The notes beneath the pieces are model-generated. The model made no database searches, had not been told where the DNA came from, and saw nothing but the letters and a program-made list of their open reading frames with translations. The translations under genes and the position numbers were made by a program. From the NCBI RefSeq assembly GCF_000236905.1, contig NC_016529.1, positions 620,001 through 684,000 of the forward strand: a DNA stretch of 64,000 nucleotides, given 5' to 3'. The first letter of the stretch is position 1, and every line of letters starts with the position of its first letter. This DNA is from Tetrapisispora phaffii CBS 4417 (taxonomy: Eukaryota; Ascomycota; Saccharomycetes; Saccharomycetales; Saccharomycetaceae). This document shows positions 48,982-57,721 of this stretch, one piece after another.

Positions 48982-50538
48982 TTACTTATTGACCCAACCG
49001 GTGGAGCTCATTTGAGACAATCTACTCAGAGCTCTAGCAAAAGCAAACTTTTCTTCATCTAATGCAAATATTTGGGAGCTTTTGGCAACTTCTTTTGAGA
49101 AACCATGTTCTGATGCGAATTTTAATGAATTTATTTCGTCTAAATCATTGTTTTCGACTGAACGTTCTTCTTTTGGTTTTAATTCGTAATCGTTTAAAAT
49201 ATCATTTGGTTGTACGAATAATGACGGGAATTGGGCAGCGCTCGTTGTGGCTAGTTTACCACCTTCATCGTATACAGCGTCGAGAAATATGATGAACCTT
49301 CTGATTTCATCACGGACAAATATCGATAGGTACGGTATATCAGTCACTATGAATGCCTTGTAAGTATGGGCAAGTGTTAGGTAATCACCAGCCGATAGTG
49401 GTGCTCCACATAATTGTTTAAAAGTGAACTGGGCAACTCTGTTGACGGTTCCCTTTGGGATGATGATTTCTCTCCCCCATGTAGTTAATTTACGATTATG
49501 CACGATTTCAGGTCTCACTTCTGTTTCTAGTGTTTCGTGTTCATCATGATGATCTTGTGCAAAATATTTGTACCATGCATTGACATGACTTTCTCTTTGA
49601 AGCAAACATTCTGGTGAACGATATTTCAAACCAGGATGAGGGAAATAATAAACAGATGACATAGGTCTTGGGATTTTTCTGTAATCGGTCGGCGAATTTA
49701 AGAAAATGACCTCTGTCTTTTTTTTAATCAACTCTATACAAGGGAGGAAACTTTCTCTTTGAACACCATTTATATACAAGTCATCTGGAACTCTATTTGA
49801 AGTGGTGAATAAAATGACACCATACTCGTTTGACAACAACAACGTCAACAGTCTTCTTAACAGCATTGCATCGGCTACATCAGTAACTTGAAACTCATCG
49901 AAACATAACACTCTATCCTCTTGAGCAATTTCGGCTGCTAAAAAGGGAATTGGATCGATATCTATACCTTTTTCCGCACCCAGGACATCCAAATTCAATT
50001 CTTTTACTATCTCATGCGATCTCTTATGCACATGCTGCATGAATTGATGGAAATGCATTCTCTTTTTTGATAATTGGGCTGGAACACAACTGTAAAATAA
50101 ATCCATCAGCATAGTCTTTCCACACCCAACATCACCATAAAGATAAATGCCATTAGGAATATCTTCATGCGATTCGAATTTAAAATTCTTTTTAAAGTTA
50201 AATCGCTTGCTTAGCTTGGCTTTCCAGCCAATTTGATCCAGAACCGATGGTTTTTCCACAGGCTTTGGGTTGTATGCCACTAATTTTTGATGTAAAGAAC
50301 CCAAAGAACGTAGTATTGTTCTTTGGTATGGATCATCGTTCAATTTATTCAACTTAATTAGTCTCTGATACTCTTCCAAAGGAGATCTGACTTGCACAGC
50401 AGGAATTTGTGGAGTCTGTGTTGTTGTTAATGGTAACAATGAGAAGGTACATCTAGAAATCCGGGGCGGCGCACACGCCAGCCTTTTAGATAGCCTACGT
50501 GTAACATATAAACGTAAATTAACAGAATTCATAGACAT
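48982..50538 (-). CDS. AFG1: Mitochondrial AAA+-like ATPase Afg1 (LACE1 family)
   Basis: 518 codons, against 509 in S. cerevisiae. The N-terminus is a presequence ([19 protein letters not shown]). Walker [10 protein letters not shown] is near residue 136 and Walker [11 protein letters not shown] near 206-215. The LACE1 segments [20 protein letters not shown] and [19 protein letters not shown] are present. Afg1 is a mitochondrial ATPase helping to turn over respiratory-chain subunits. Two in-frame ATGs (50538 and 50532) are equivalent candidates. MAK10 (YEL053C), next in S. cerevisiae, is absent. Confidence 0.95.
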   Translation of the reverse strand: MSMNSVNLRLYVTRRLSKRLACAPPRISRCTFSLLPLTTTQTPQIPAVQVRSPLEEYQRLIKLNKLNDDPYQRTILRSLGSLHQKLVAYNPKPVEKPSVLDQIGWKAKLSKRFNFKKNFKFESHEDIPNGIYLYGDVGCGKTMLMDLFYSCVPAQLSKKRMHFHQFMQHVHKRSHEIVKELNLDVLGAEKGIDIDPIPFLAAEIAQEDRVLCFDEFQVTDVADAMLLRRLLTLLLSNEYGVILFTTSNRVPDDLYINGVQRESFLPCIELIKKKTEVIFLNSPTDYRKIPRPMSSVYYFPHPGLKYRSPECLLQRESHVNAWYKYFAQDHHDEHETLETEVRPEIVHNRKLTTWGREIIIPKGTVNRVAQFTFKQLCGAPLSAGDYLTLAHTYKAFIVTDIPYLSIFVRDEIRRFIIFLDAVYDEGGKLATTSAAQFPSLFVQPNDILNDYELKPKEERSVENNDLDEINSLKFASEHGFSKEVAKSSQIFALDEEKFAFARALSRLSQMSSTGWVNK

Positions 50539-51310
50539 GGTTCTGTACTCTCATAAACCCATTGTAAGTATATATGTATATATATATCGAAAATAGACAG
50601 GCTAAATTTTACAGTAATTCCAACAGCTTACGGCTCAACAAAGTCTTCTTGATCGTTAGTCTGCTGTTAACGAACCCTTCAAGTCCGAGCACCTTCCTAA
50701 AAGCGATGTCTATATATATATGCATGTATATACTTATACTTGATTATTTGTTTACGCTGCTCATCAGGAGGATTGAAGGACCATGACCATGGTCATGAGC
50801 ATAGGGTCCTGGTCCGAGTAGGTTTCTCCAAAACGAATGACTGTTACCACCAATCACCACTTTTTAAATTTGTTCTTGCGGGATATCTTGGAACAGATCG
50901 GACCAATGTCGGTGTTATTCACAAGAGCAATTGATTGACTGACTGACTGTTGCTTGGAAGATCTTCAAATTCAGGGTGTGTGCGTTCCATTAAGCAGGTC
51001 TGTATTTTTGCCATGTGAGGGCTGTTCGAGTAGCTTTCGAGGTCTTGCAGGTGTGTCTGATGTTTTTCAGGTGCGCAAGGTGTTGGGGGAACGAAGATGA
51101 CTGAATTTTGCACTAAGGGTTGGACGGTAGTGCAACTCTACGTCGCTGGCGTCGTGGTCTGCATGTCCCACCGACACATCATCGATGCAACATAGGCCGT
51201 ATTTACTTGTGCATGCAGAGCGATATAGTGAGGATCTTGTGCTTGCAAATGCGTATGGTGTGCAAATGGAGTTATCTGTCACATGACTCGGACTTCCAAG
51301 TGACTGTCCC

Positions 51311-51323
51311 CACCCAGACATCC
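51311..51323 (+). promoter_or_regulatory. Rap1-like site upstream of RPL12
   Basis: CACCCAGACATCC matches the Rap1 consensus (ACCCANNCAYY). It lies about 754 bp before the RPL12 ATG, farther than usual for ribosomal protein promoters. Confidence 0.6.
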
Positions 51324-51445
51324 GCGCCGGTCGGCCGGGAAAATGTTACAACAAGAAAAACCGGGCGTCGCAAAGAAGATTCCTTCTGGGGGCCCGGGCG
51401 GGCCCAGGCTCGGCCCCCACGCACAGGAAAATTTAAAAGTTTCAT

Positions 51446-51455
51446 GCGATGAGCT
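51446..51455 (+). promoter_or_regulatory. PAC element in the AFG1/RPL12 interval
   Basis: GCGATGAGCT, an exact PAC element, preceded by AT-rich AAAATTTAAAAG. It is 622 bp upstream of RPL12. Confidence 0.65.
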
Positions 51456-52076
51456 ACAGACGAACACAATTTCCCCCAGTGGTTTGATTCACCATGAACA
51501 AAGCTCATCTAATTGTAATTAACGAATTCAACCTGTTCACGGATCTGTATCTGTGATGTTCGTTTTGGTTGGCAGCGGATTGGGGATGATGCACTTATGG
51601 GAGTCCGCTGCATGCACAAAGTGCTGGCTCACAAGATCGGGCACTAGGATCGCATACACTTGTATCACCACCACCTATAGCTCTAAGTTGCATCCACTGT
51701 GTCTGCAGTTCAATTGTGATTATACTCACTTGGCGTAAAGCTTCAATGTAACAACTTCTTAGCACTGCTTTGGCCAATTTGTTCATTTACATCAAATTAT
51801 TAAATTTTTAGCTTTTTTCATGAATTTATTTTTTTCAACAATTAGTTACTACTATCTTGTTAGATGGCAAGAACCAATTTTCACTATCACAAGGTAATGA
51901 ATGAATGAATGAATGAAATACTCTTTTTACATATATACGGTGGTAGAGCATTAAGTAGTTATATATATAAATGTATATTTATGCTAGTTTTATTGGGATT
52001 AGTTATTGGTTGCAGTTAGAGATTTTTACTTTGGTTCTGTTTTTTAAGCACCCCGAAGACAATATTATTATAAAAG

Positions 52077-52574
52077 ATGCCTCCAAAGTTTGACCCAAGT
52101 GAAGTTAAATACTTATACTTAAGAGCTGTCGGTGGTGAAGTCGGTGCTTCTGCCGCTTTAGCCCCAAAGATCGGTCCATTAGGTCTATCCCCAAAGAAGG
52201 TTGGTGAAGATATCGCCAAGGCCACCAAGGACTTCAAAGGTATCAAGGTCACTGTCCAATTGAAGATTCAAAACAGACAAGCCACCGCTTCTGTCGTTCC
52301 ATCTGCTTCCTCTTTGGTCATCACCGCTCTAAAGGAACCACCAAGAGACAGAAAGAAGGAAAAGAACGTCAAGCACTCTGGTAACTTACAATTAGATGAC
52401 ATCATCGAAGTTGCTAGACAAATGAGAGAAAAATCTTTCGGTAAGAACTTAGCTTCTGTTACCAAGGAAATCTTAGGTACTGCTCAATCTGTTGGTTGTC
52501 GTGTTGACTACAAAAACCCACATGACATTATTGAAGCCATCACTGCTGGTGAAATTGAAATTCCAGAAAACTAA
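52077..52574 (+). CDS. RPL12: 60S ribosomal protein uL11 (Rpl12)
   Basis: 165 codons, exactly the yeast length. It begins [20 protein letters not shown] with the methylated N-terminal region, followed by [20 protein letters not shown] and the C-terminal rRNA-binding domain ([18 protein letters not shown]). uL11 forms the base of the P-stalk at the GTPase centre. Codon use is strongly biased to the optimal set (AAG, GGT, TCT, GCC), marking high expression. S. cerevisiae has two copies (RPL12A = YEL054C, RPL12B = YDR418W). Only this one is visible here, and the block context does not decide between A and B. Confidence 0.98.
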   Translation: MPPKFDPSEVKYLYLRAVGGEVGASAALAPKIGPLGLSPKKVGEDIAKATKDFKGIKVTVQLKIQNRQATASVVPSASSLVITALKEPPRDRKKEKNVKHSGNLQLDDIIEVARQMREKSFGKNLASVTKEILGTAQSVGCRVDYKNPHDIIEAITAGEIEIPEN

Positions 52575-53002
52575 GGGTTTAGAAATTAATAATGAAAATT
52601 TAATATCCTTTATTTCTATATTTCATGTTTACAATTTCATTCAACATTTTCTGTATTTTCTAGTCTAGGTTTTTATTTGAAAAAAGAACTATAATGTATT
52701 TTTTCGTTATCATTTAACAATTCTATTTTGCTGTTTTCCTGTATTCGTAAGATCGTAACAGATTTGAAACATTGATTGATGATTCCATTTACCCACAGCT
52801 AATAAGGTTATTTTACAAAAGAGTCGAGCCAATCTGTTGCTGAAACAGTATTTGGAAATGTTGATTTTTTTTTCATTTTTGAATTCTACTAACAATATTA
52901 TGATATCGAACAGTTTCATGGTTAGAAACCGCTATTACTATCAATAACTTTCGATATCCTTATCTTCTTGTGAATGAGAATATATTTTATATTTTCTTTT
53001 AG
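52575..53002. other. Intergenic downstream of RPL12
   Basis: 428 bp of AT-rich sequence with poly-T tracts. No gene is recognised. Confidence 0.5.
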
Positions 53003-53224
53003 TCGTTTGAATACACTCTGGGGTCAAGTTTTTTCTCTGTACTAGGTTCCAATTTAAATTTCAAACAAGATCAATTGACAACTTACTCACCAAGATACGC
53101 CGGTTATGTTTCTATATATGGTGAAGTTAACTTCGAGTTAAATTCATTTGGCTATATTGGTCCATTTTCAGTGTCATACATATTTTGTAAATATTTACCT
53201 TGTTCATGTAGTAATCTGAAATGA
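53003..53224 (+). pseudogene. Possible relic of a protein-coding gene
   Basis: 73 codons open between an in-frame TAG (53000-53002) and the TGA at 53222-53224, with no ATG near its left end. The translation looks protein-like, not low-complexity (LTTYSPRYAGYVSIYGEVNF, then ELNSFGYIGPFSVSYIF). I do not recognise the family. The alternating Gly, aromatic and Asn pattern is reminiscent of beta-rich cell-wall adhesins, but this is a guess. It lies in the gene-poor stretch beside the tRNA and LTR. Confidence 0.3.
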
Positions 53225-53549
53225 TGATTGCAACTCTTGTTAATTGATTTAGAGAGGACTCTGGATTAATAAACAGAATTGACAATTATACCGCAGATTC
53301 TCTAAAAGCTGAATTTCCTCATTAAACGTCCTGTAACAAATATTATTTGTTGAACTTAACTATTTAGTAATTGGTTCGTTTACTCCACTTTTCAGGAATT
53401 GCAGGGAGAGGAGTAAAGACGTCAATAATATTTCTAAAGCAAAACATTAAAATAAAGAATTACATCAAAAGTTTCTGAATTATTTTACAGATATGAACTT
53501 CTTAAACAAAATAGTTTCAAAATAGTCAATTTTTAAACAGTTAGAATGA

Positions 53550-53617
53550 TCATTTGTTTCCGAACTCAAAGGTCATCAACACGAATTTCTGTCACATACA
53601 CTACAATAATTCTGACA
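53550..53617 (-). mobile_element. Truncated LTR relic, inverted relative to the solo LTR
   Basis: Read on the minus strand from 53617, it begins TGTCAGAATTATTGTAG and is identical to the start of the solo LTR for 31 bp (53587-53617 against 53980-54010). A diverged match continues for about 40 bp more (sharing GATGACC/ATGACAC-TTTGAGT blocks), then homology stops. It lies 73 bp upstream of the tRNA gene, a favoured insertion zone of Ty elements. Confidence 0.7.
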
Positions 53618-53689
53618 ACTAAATATAAATTTTTTTATCTTTCATTATAGTAGACTAACAGCACTTTGCATCACTTTCATAATTCTTCT

Positions 53690-53771
53690 GGCAACTTGGC
53701 CGAGTGGTTAAGGCGAAAGATTAGAAATCTTTTGGGCTCTGCCCGCGCAGGTTCAAATCCTGCAGTTGTCG
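53690..53771 (+). tRNA. tRNA-Ser (anticodon AGA)
   Basis: 82 nt with a full cloverleaf. The acceptor GGCAACT pairs with AGTTGTC, and discriminator G is at the end. A box TGGCCGAGTGG is near 53697 and B box GGTTCAAATCC at 53750-53760. The anticodon loop TTAGAAA puts AGA at 53723-53725, and there is a long variable arm (TGGGCTCTGCCCGCG) typical of Ser tRNAs. It has no intron. A T-rich terminator (TTTTCTTTTTT) follows. The sequence is nearly identical to the S. cerevisiae tRNA-Ser(AGA). Confidence 0.98.
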
Positions 53772-53974
53772 AATTTTCTTTTTTCTCATTTTTTTGACTT
53801 CTTACATGTTTCGATGCTTGCAGACCGTTACGCTTCCACCATCAACATAATACAGTCAAATATTCCTCCAGTAACCTTAGTTTAACCTAGGCAATCAACA
53901 ATGGCTAGCTAGTCATATAATACCTCATGCCGTTCCAGATATTGGTCACTTTCATTTCGTGAAGACTGTCGACC
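53772..53974. other. Spacer between tRNA-Ser and solo LTR
   Basis: 203 bp. It starts with the Pol III terminator T-tract at about 53775-53798. No other feature is seen. Confidence 0.5.
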
Positions 53975-53979
53975 CACTG
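53975..53979 (+). repeat. Left target-site duplication of solo LTR
   Basis: CACTG immediately before the LTR start TGTCAG. The same 5 bp follows the LTR at 54386-54390. Ty1/copia elements make 5-bp duplications. Confidence 0.65.
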
Positions 53980-54385
53980 TGTCAGAATTATTGTAGTGTA
54001 TGTGACAGAACTAAGTGTTTATGACACTTTGAGTCCAGAACTAATAGATCACTTACTAATGGAAAGAAGGTCTAGAACAATCTTCCAAGTGGTAGGTGAA
54101 AATTTCTCACTACAATGTAAATGGCTACGCGATAAACACAGATGTACAATACAGCACTAAAGATCTTAGGAGGATGAATGAACATGTGTACGTGTTCATT
54201 CAACTGTCAGTTCAACTCATATATAAGGAGGGCTTCTAACTCTATATAGAATAGTTTAAATACACTAATAAAGGACTAATCGATTATTTAACTATAAAGA
54301 AGATGGACTATACTAGAGCAACTGAAGTGGCTAATGACACTAACTTAGATGTTGGAACTAACCAACATAAGCTTGTTTCTCCACA
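53980..54385 (+). mobile_element. Solo LTR of a Ty1/copia-like retrotransposon
   Basis: 406 bp beginning TGTCAG and ending CCACA, so TG...CA, flanked by perfect 5-bp repeats CACTG. It contains a TATA box (TATATAAG, 54220-54227). A 9-bp inverted repeat GAATGAACA/TGTTCATTC lies at 54176-54201. Near the 3' end, an ATG at 54303 has a frame open past the LTR boundary (MDYTRATEVANDTNLDVGTN). A gag start inside the LTR is the arrangement known for Ty1/Ty2. No internal element sequence follows, so it is a solo LTR left by recombination. It lies 208 bp downstream of tRNA-Ser. The exact 3' boundary rests on the duplication. Confidence 0.72.
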
Positions 54386-54390
54386 CACTG
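54386..54390 (+). repeat. Right target-site duplication of solo LTR
   Basis: CACTG immediately after the proposed LTR end, matching 53975-53979. Confidence 0.65.
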
Positions 54391-54857
54391 GACCAGTGAG
54401 TGTATCATTTCGTCATGTATACTGGTATTGAAATAAAAACGTGGGACGCTAACCTAATAAAGAGGACTTTAATCACACACAAGTGACAGTGTATCACCAA
54501 CACAGACGTCTGAACCGTTTTGCACCGTTCGTGCTTGTGCATCGAGAAGCACGTGACTAGAACGCGTATCTTTCAAAAACATCGTTACACACGAAAGCCG
54601 ACGACATGGAATTTGACGTTTCAATTAGTTATCAATGAATATATAAAGGCAAGACACTTCAATAGGCGATAGAATAAATGACTAATTAATATCAATTATG
54701 ATGCTAGAGGGCCAAGTCAATATAATTGGTGTTCCTTATCTGTTAAGTTTTTGATATCATTAATTTTTTTCTCAATTTACTTGGAGAAAATAGTTTGGGT
54801 CAAAACGGAACTGTGAATTATAAGAAATAAATAAGATTAAAAAGTACGTTTCCAACA
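54391..54857. promoter_or_regulatory. YIP1 promoter region with CACGTG
   Basis: 467 bp. GCACGTGAC at 54549-54557 contains the E-box CACGTG (54550-54555) and a Cbf1-type CACGTGAC, about 300 bp before the ATG. Confidence 0.65.
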
Positions 54858-55652
54858 ATGTCTTACATTTACCAAAATAACGCCAATAGCAACAATTTTA
54901 ATAATCAAAACACTCAATATAACAATGCTCAAGGTAATCGATACCAGAGCCAGAGCCAGAATTACCAAATTCCTAATCAGTTTGAGTCCCTACAAGGTTC
55001 CATGTCATTTGCTAACCCTCAAGATGGTAATAACGGTTCTGGTTTAGGGCTTCAGGCTGACCCTCTACCTTTAGGTTTATTGCAAGCTTTGTCTACAAGG
55101 GGCTATCCACACGAGCCACCATTATTAGAAGAATTAGGTATCAATTTCGATCACATCGTTACCAAGACTAAGCTAGTTCTAATACCAGTGAAATCTTCTA
55201 ATTCCATATCACAAGAAATTTTAAACGATTCGGATTTATCTGGTCCTTTGATCTTTTTCTTATTGTTTGGTTTATTCTTACTTTTAGCCGGTAAAGTACA
55301 TTTTGGTTACATTTATGGGGTAGCTCTATTTGGTTCAACCTCATTGCATTTGTTGTCAAAATTCATGGGTAGCAATGAATCATCTGTGCAAACAAAGTTA
55401 CAATATTTCAATACTGCCTCTATTTTAGGTTATTGTTTCCTGCCTTTATGCTTCCTTTCCGCATTCGGGATCTTCATCTCATTAAATAATACCCTTGGTT
55501 ATACCGCAGCTATAATATTCGTCTTTTGGAGCACATGGTCTTCATCAGGCTTCTTTAATTCCTTGTTACAACTGCATCATGCTAGAGCTTTGATCGCATA
55601 TCCGCTATTCATATTTTACAGTGTTTTTGCAATAATGGCCATCTTCGTGTAA
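54858..55652 (+). CDS. YIP1: Yip1, Rab-GTPase-interacting Golgi membrane protein
   Basis: 264 codons, against 248 in S. cerevisiae. The N-terminus is Asn/Gln-rich and cytosolic, and its length accounts for the difference. The conserved YIP signature is DPLPLGLLQALSTRGYPHEP, then PLLEELGINFDHI. Five transmembrane helices fill the C-terminal half: LIFFLLFGLFLLLAGKVHFG, YGVALFGSTSLHLL and so on. Yip1 with Yif1 and Yos1 binds Ypt1/Ypt31 and works in COPII vesicle biogenesis and ER-Golgi traffic. The order YIP1-MSM1-PSD2 follows YGR172C-YGR171C-YGR170W. Confidence 0.97.
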   Translation: MSYIYQNNANSNNFNNQNTQYNNAQGNRYQSQSQNYQIPNQFESLQGSMSFANPQDGNNGSGLGLQADPLPLGLLQALSTRGYPHEPPLLEELGINFDHIVTKTKLVLIPVKSSNSISQEILNDSDLSGPLIFFLLFGLFLLLAGKVHFGYIYGVALFGSTSLHLLSKFMGSNESSVQTKLQYFNTASILGYCFLPLCFLSAFGIFISLNNTLGYTAAIIFVFWSTWSSSGFFNSLLQLHHARALIAYPLFIFYSVFAIMAIFV

Positions 55653-55914
55653 GCGTAATCATAGAAATATATACATCACATATAAATATTAGAATTATTT
55701 ATTACTAAATGCTCTTCTCTGTTCATCAATCAATAGTGAGAAACATCTCTTTAGCATTTTTTGACTATATATGAGTTTGATGCGATATAAGAAAACATTA
55801 AAATTTGGAGAATACAATTAATCTAAAATAGGTATCATAAATAAAATGCAATTGCAATTAAAGGTATATCTATTTGTGATCAAGCTGGGTAGATATTTTA
55901 TGTTTTGATTCATA

Positions 55915-57609
55915 ATGAGATTGAATCGACTCCGAAGATTGTCAACAAGAGTGGCGCATGTCACTTCTCCCATTTACTATCCAAATGCAAAACCACATTT
56001 AGGTCACCTTTATTCCAATTTACTATGTGATGTTACTCATAAATGGAAAACTTTGAACAAAACTCAGTCACTTTTTACCACAGGTACTGATGAGCATGGT
56101 TTTAAGATCCAAAATGCAAGTGAAAAGAATGGATACAAAGATCCAAAATTGTTTGTAAACACATTATATAAGGAATTCGTTCTATTGAACGAAAAGGGTA
56201 AAATAAATTACACTCGATTTATTAGAACAACTGACGAAGATCATATTGAAAGTGTAAAAAAACTATGGGAATTATGTTGGAATAACGGTTTCATTTATAA
56301 AGGCGAACATGTTGGATGGTATTCCATATCAGACGAGACTTTCTATCCTGAGTCCAAAGTTATAAAAGATCCAAAATCACCAGACAAATATATTAATACA
56401 GAATCTTATAATGAAGTTTCCTATCATTCTGAAATCAATTATTTTTTTAAATTAACTGCGTTTAGAGAGAGATTAATCGAATACATCAATAATAATCCAG
56501 CCTTTATATATCCAGAATCAAAAAAAGATCAGATTTTAAATGAGTTAAAAAATAGTAATAATATACAAGATTTATCTGTTTCAAGACCAGCAACAAGGCT
56601 ACACTGGGGTATAACTGTTCCAAATGATCCTGATCAAAAAATATATGTGTGGTTTGATGCCCTATGCAACTATATAACCTCAATTGGCGGAATTGATAAA
56701 TTGAAGAATGATGAATTAGCAACCGATCTACTCCATCAACCAGCGAATAAGGATTGTACCGTCCATCCTTCAAAAACATGGTGGATTAATACAACACATG
56801 TTATCGGTAAGGACATAATGAAATTTCATGCCATATATTGGCCAAGTTTTTTGATGGCAGCAGGATTACCTTTAAATAAACAAATTATTATACATAGCCA
56901 CTGGTTATGTAATGGTGTAAAAATGTCAAAAAGTTTAGGAAATGTAGTCGATCCAATAGAGATGATTGATTACTATGGAGCAGATACATTAAGATGGTTT
57001 TTGCTTGAAAATTCACAATTAGAGGAAGATGGCAATTTCCAGGAAGAAAAACTGTATGAGGCAAGGGAGATGTTTGTATCTAAATGGGGTAATTTGATAA
57101 ATAGATGCTGTGGTAAAAAATTCAACATTAGTAGAGCAGTCAGTGACATTACCAGTAAACAAAACCCAGAAAAATATATAAAAGGCCAATTCCTGAATGA
57201 TGTAGATATTGTTAGACAAATTGATTCCATATTCGAAAAGCTAAACAAGTTACCACAGATTATGGATGATAAGTTACAAAAGTATGATACTTCCTCACTA
57301 TTACGAGAAATTTGGGGGATCTTATTTGATGCTAACACTTTAATGCAGCACTCAGCGCCTTGGAAAATGACACCAACCCAGCAAGATTGCATTATATTTA
57401 TTTGTACAGAGACAACTCGTATTTTGTCTATATTATGCCAACCAATTATCCATTCTTTCTGTAATAAGTTTTTGGATAAATTAGAAATTTCTAAAGATAG
57501 AAGAAGCATAGACTATATTAAATTTGCTTCAGATAAGAGTTATGGTCTGAATTCCAATCTATCTCAAAAAGGCGTACCAATAGAAAGAGTCCCAAAAAGA
57601 CAACTATAA
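55915..57609 (+). CDS. MSM1: Mitochondrial methionyl-tRNA synthetase
   Basis: 564 codons, against 575 in S. cerevisiae. This is a class I synthetase. The HIGH-type motif is PHLGH within VTSPIYYPNAKPHLGHLYSN (about 17-36), and KMSKS lies in NGVKMSKSLGNVVDP near residue 337. The short Arg-rich N-terminus (MRLNRLRRLSTRVAH) fits mitochondrial targeting. The zinc-binding domain is minimal, as in bacterial-type two-domain MetRS. It charges mitochondrial tRNA-Met for organellar translation. A Puf3-type element follows the stop. Confidence 0.96.
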   Translation: MRLNRLRRLSTRVAHVTSPIYYPNAKPHLGHLYSNLLCDVTHKWKTLNKTQSLFTTGTDEHGFKIQNASEKNGYKDPKLFVNTLYKEFVLLNEKGKINYTRFIRTTDEDHIESVKKLWELCWNNGFIYKGEHVGWYSISDETFYPESKVIKDPKSPDKYINTESYNEVSYHSEINYFFKLTAFRERLIEYINNNPAFIYPESKKDQILNELKNSNNIQDLSVSRPATRLHWGITVPNDPDQKIYVWFDALCNYITSIGGIDKLKNDELATDLLHQPANKDCTVHPSKTWWINTTHVIGKDIMKFHAIYWPSFLMAAGLPLNKQIIIHSHWLCNGVKMSKSLGNVVDPIEMIDYYGADTLRWFLLENSQLEEDGNFQEEKLYEAREMFVSKWGNLINRCCGKKFNISRAVSDITSKQNPEKYIKGQFLNDVDIVRQIDSIFEKLNKLPQIMDDKLQKYDTSSLLREIWGILFDANTLMQHSAPWKMTPTQQDCIIFICTETTRILSILCQPIIHSFCNKFLDKLEISKDRRSIDYIKFASDKSYGLNSNLSQKGVPIERVPKRQL

Positions 57610-57624
57610 ATGAAATAACAATAC

Positions 57625-57632
57625 TGTAAATA
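57625..57632 (+). promoter_or_regulatory. Puf3-type 3'UTR element downstream of MSM1
   Basis: TGTAAATA, 16 bp after the MSM1 stop, within ATACTGTAAATATT. The core is perfect; the upstream C is at -1 and not at -2. Confidence 0.5.
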
Positions 57633-57721
57633 TTACTGAACTATAGATAGGAAAGACTAGCAGACTTTCTCAAAATTATTTTTTAATAGAACTTTTAATT
57701 CATTTTATATTATAAAATGGT

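Larger units (their letters stand above)
50539..52076. other. Long divergent intergenic region AFG1 / RPL12
   Basis: 1538 bp. In order: a 16-bp perfect palindrome CATGACCATGGTCATG (50782-50797), a GACT repeat (about 50935-50948), a Rap1-like site at 51311-51323, a GC-rich island to about 51420, and a PAC element (51446-51455). An AATG tetranucleotide run (about 51896-51916) and AT-rich DNA to the RPL12 ATG follow. ORFs here overlap in several frames and I judge them spurious. Confidence 0.55.

Noticed and set aside
51120..51452. 110-codon ORF and opposing ORFs in the GC island upstream of RPL12
   Set aside because: Overlapping frames on both strands are all open because GC-rich DNA has few stops; there is no domain and no recognisable family.
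51840..52076. Possible 5'UTR intron of RPL12
   Set aside because: No GTATGT-type donor or TACTAAC branch site was found; the RPL12 coding frame is complete without splicing.
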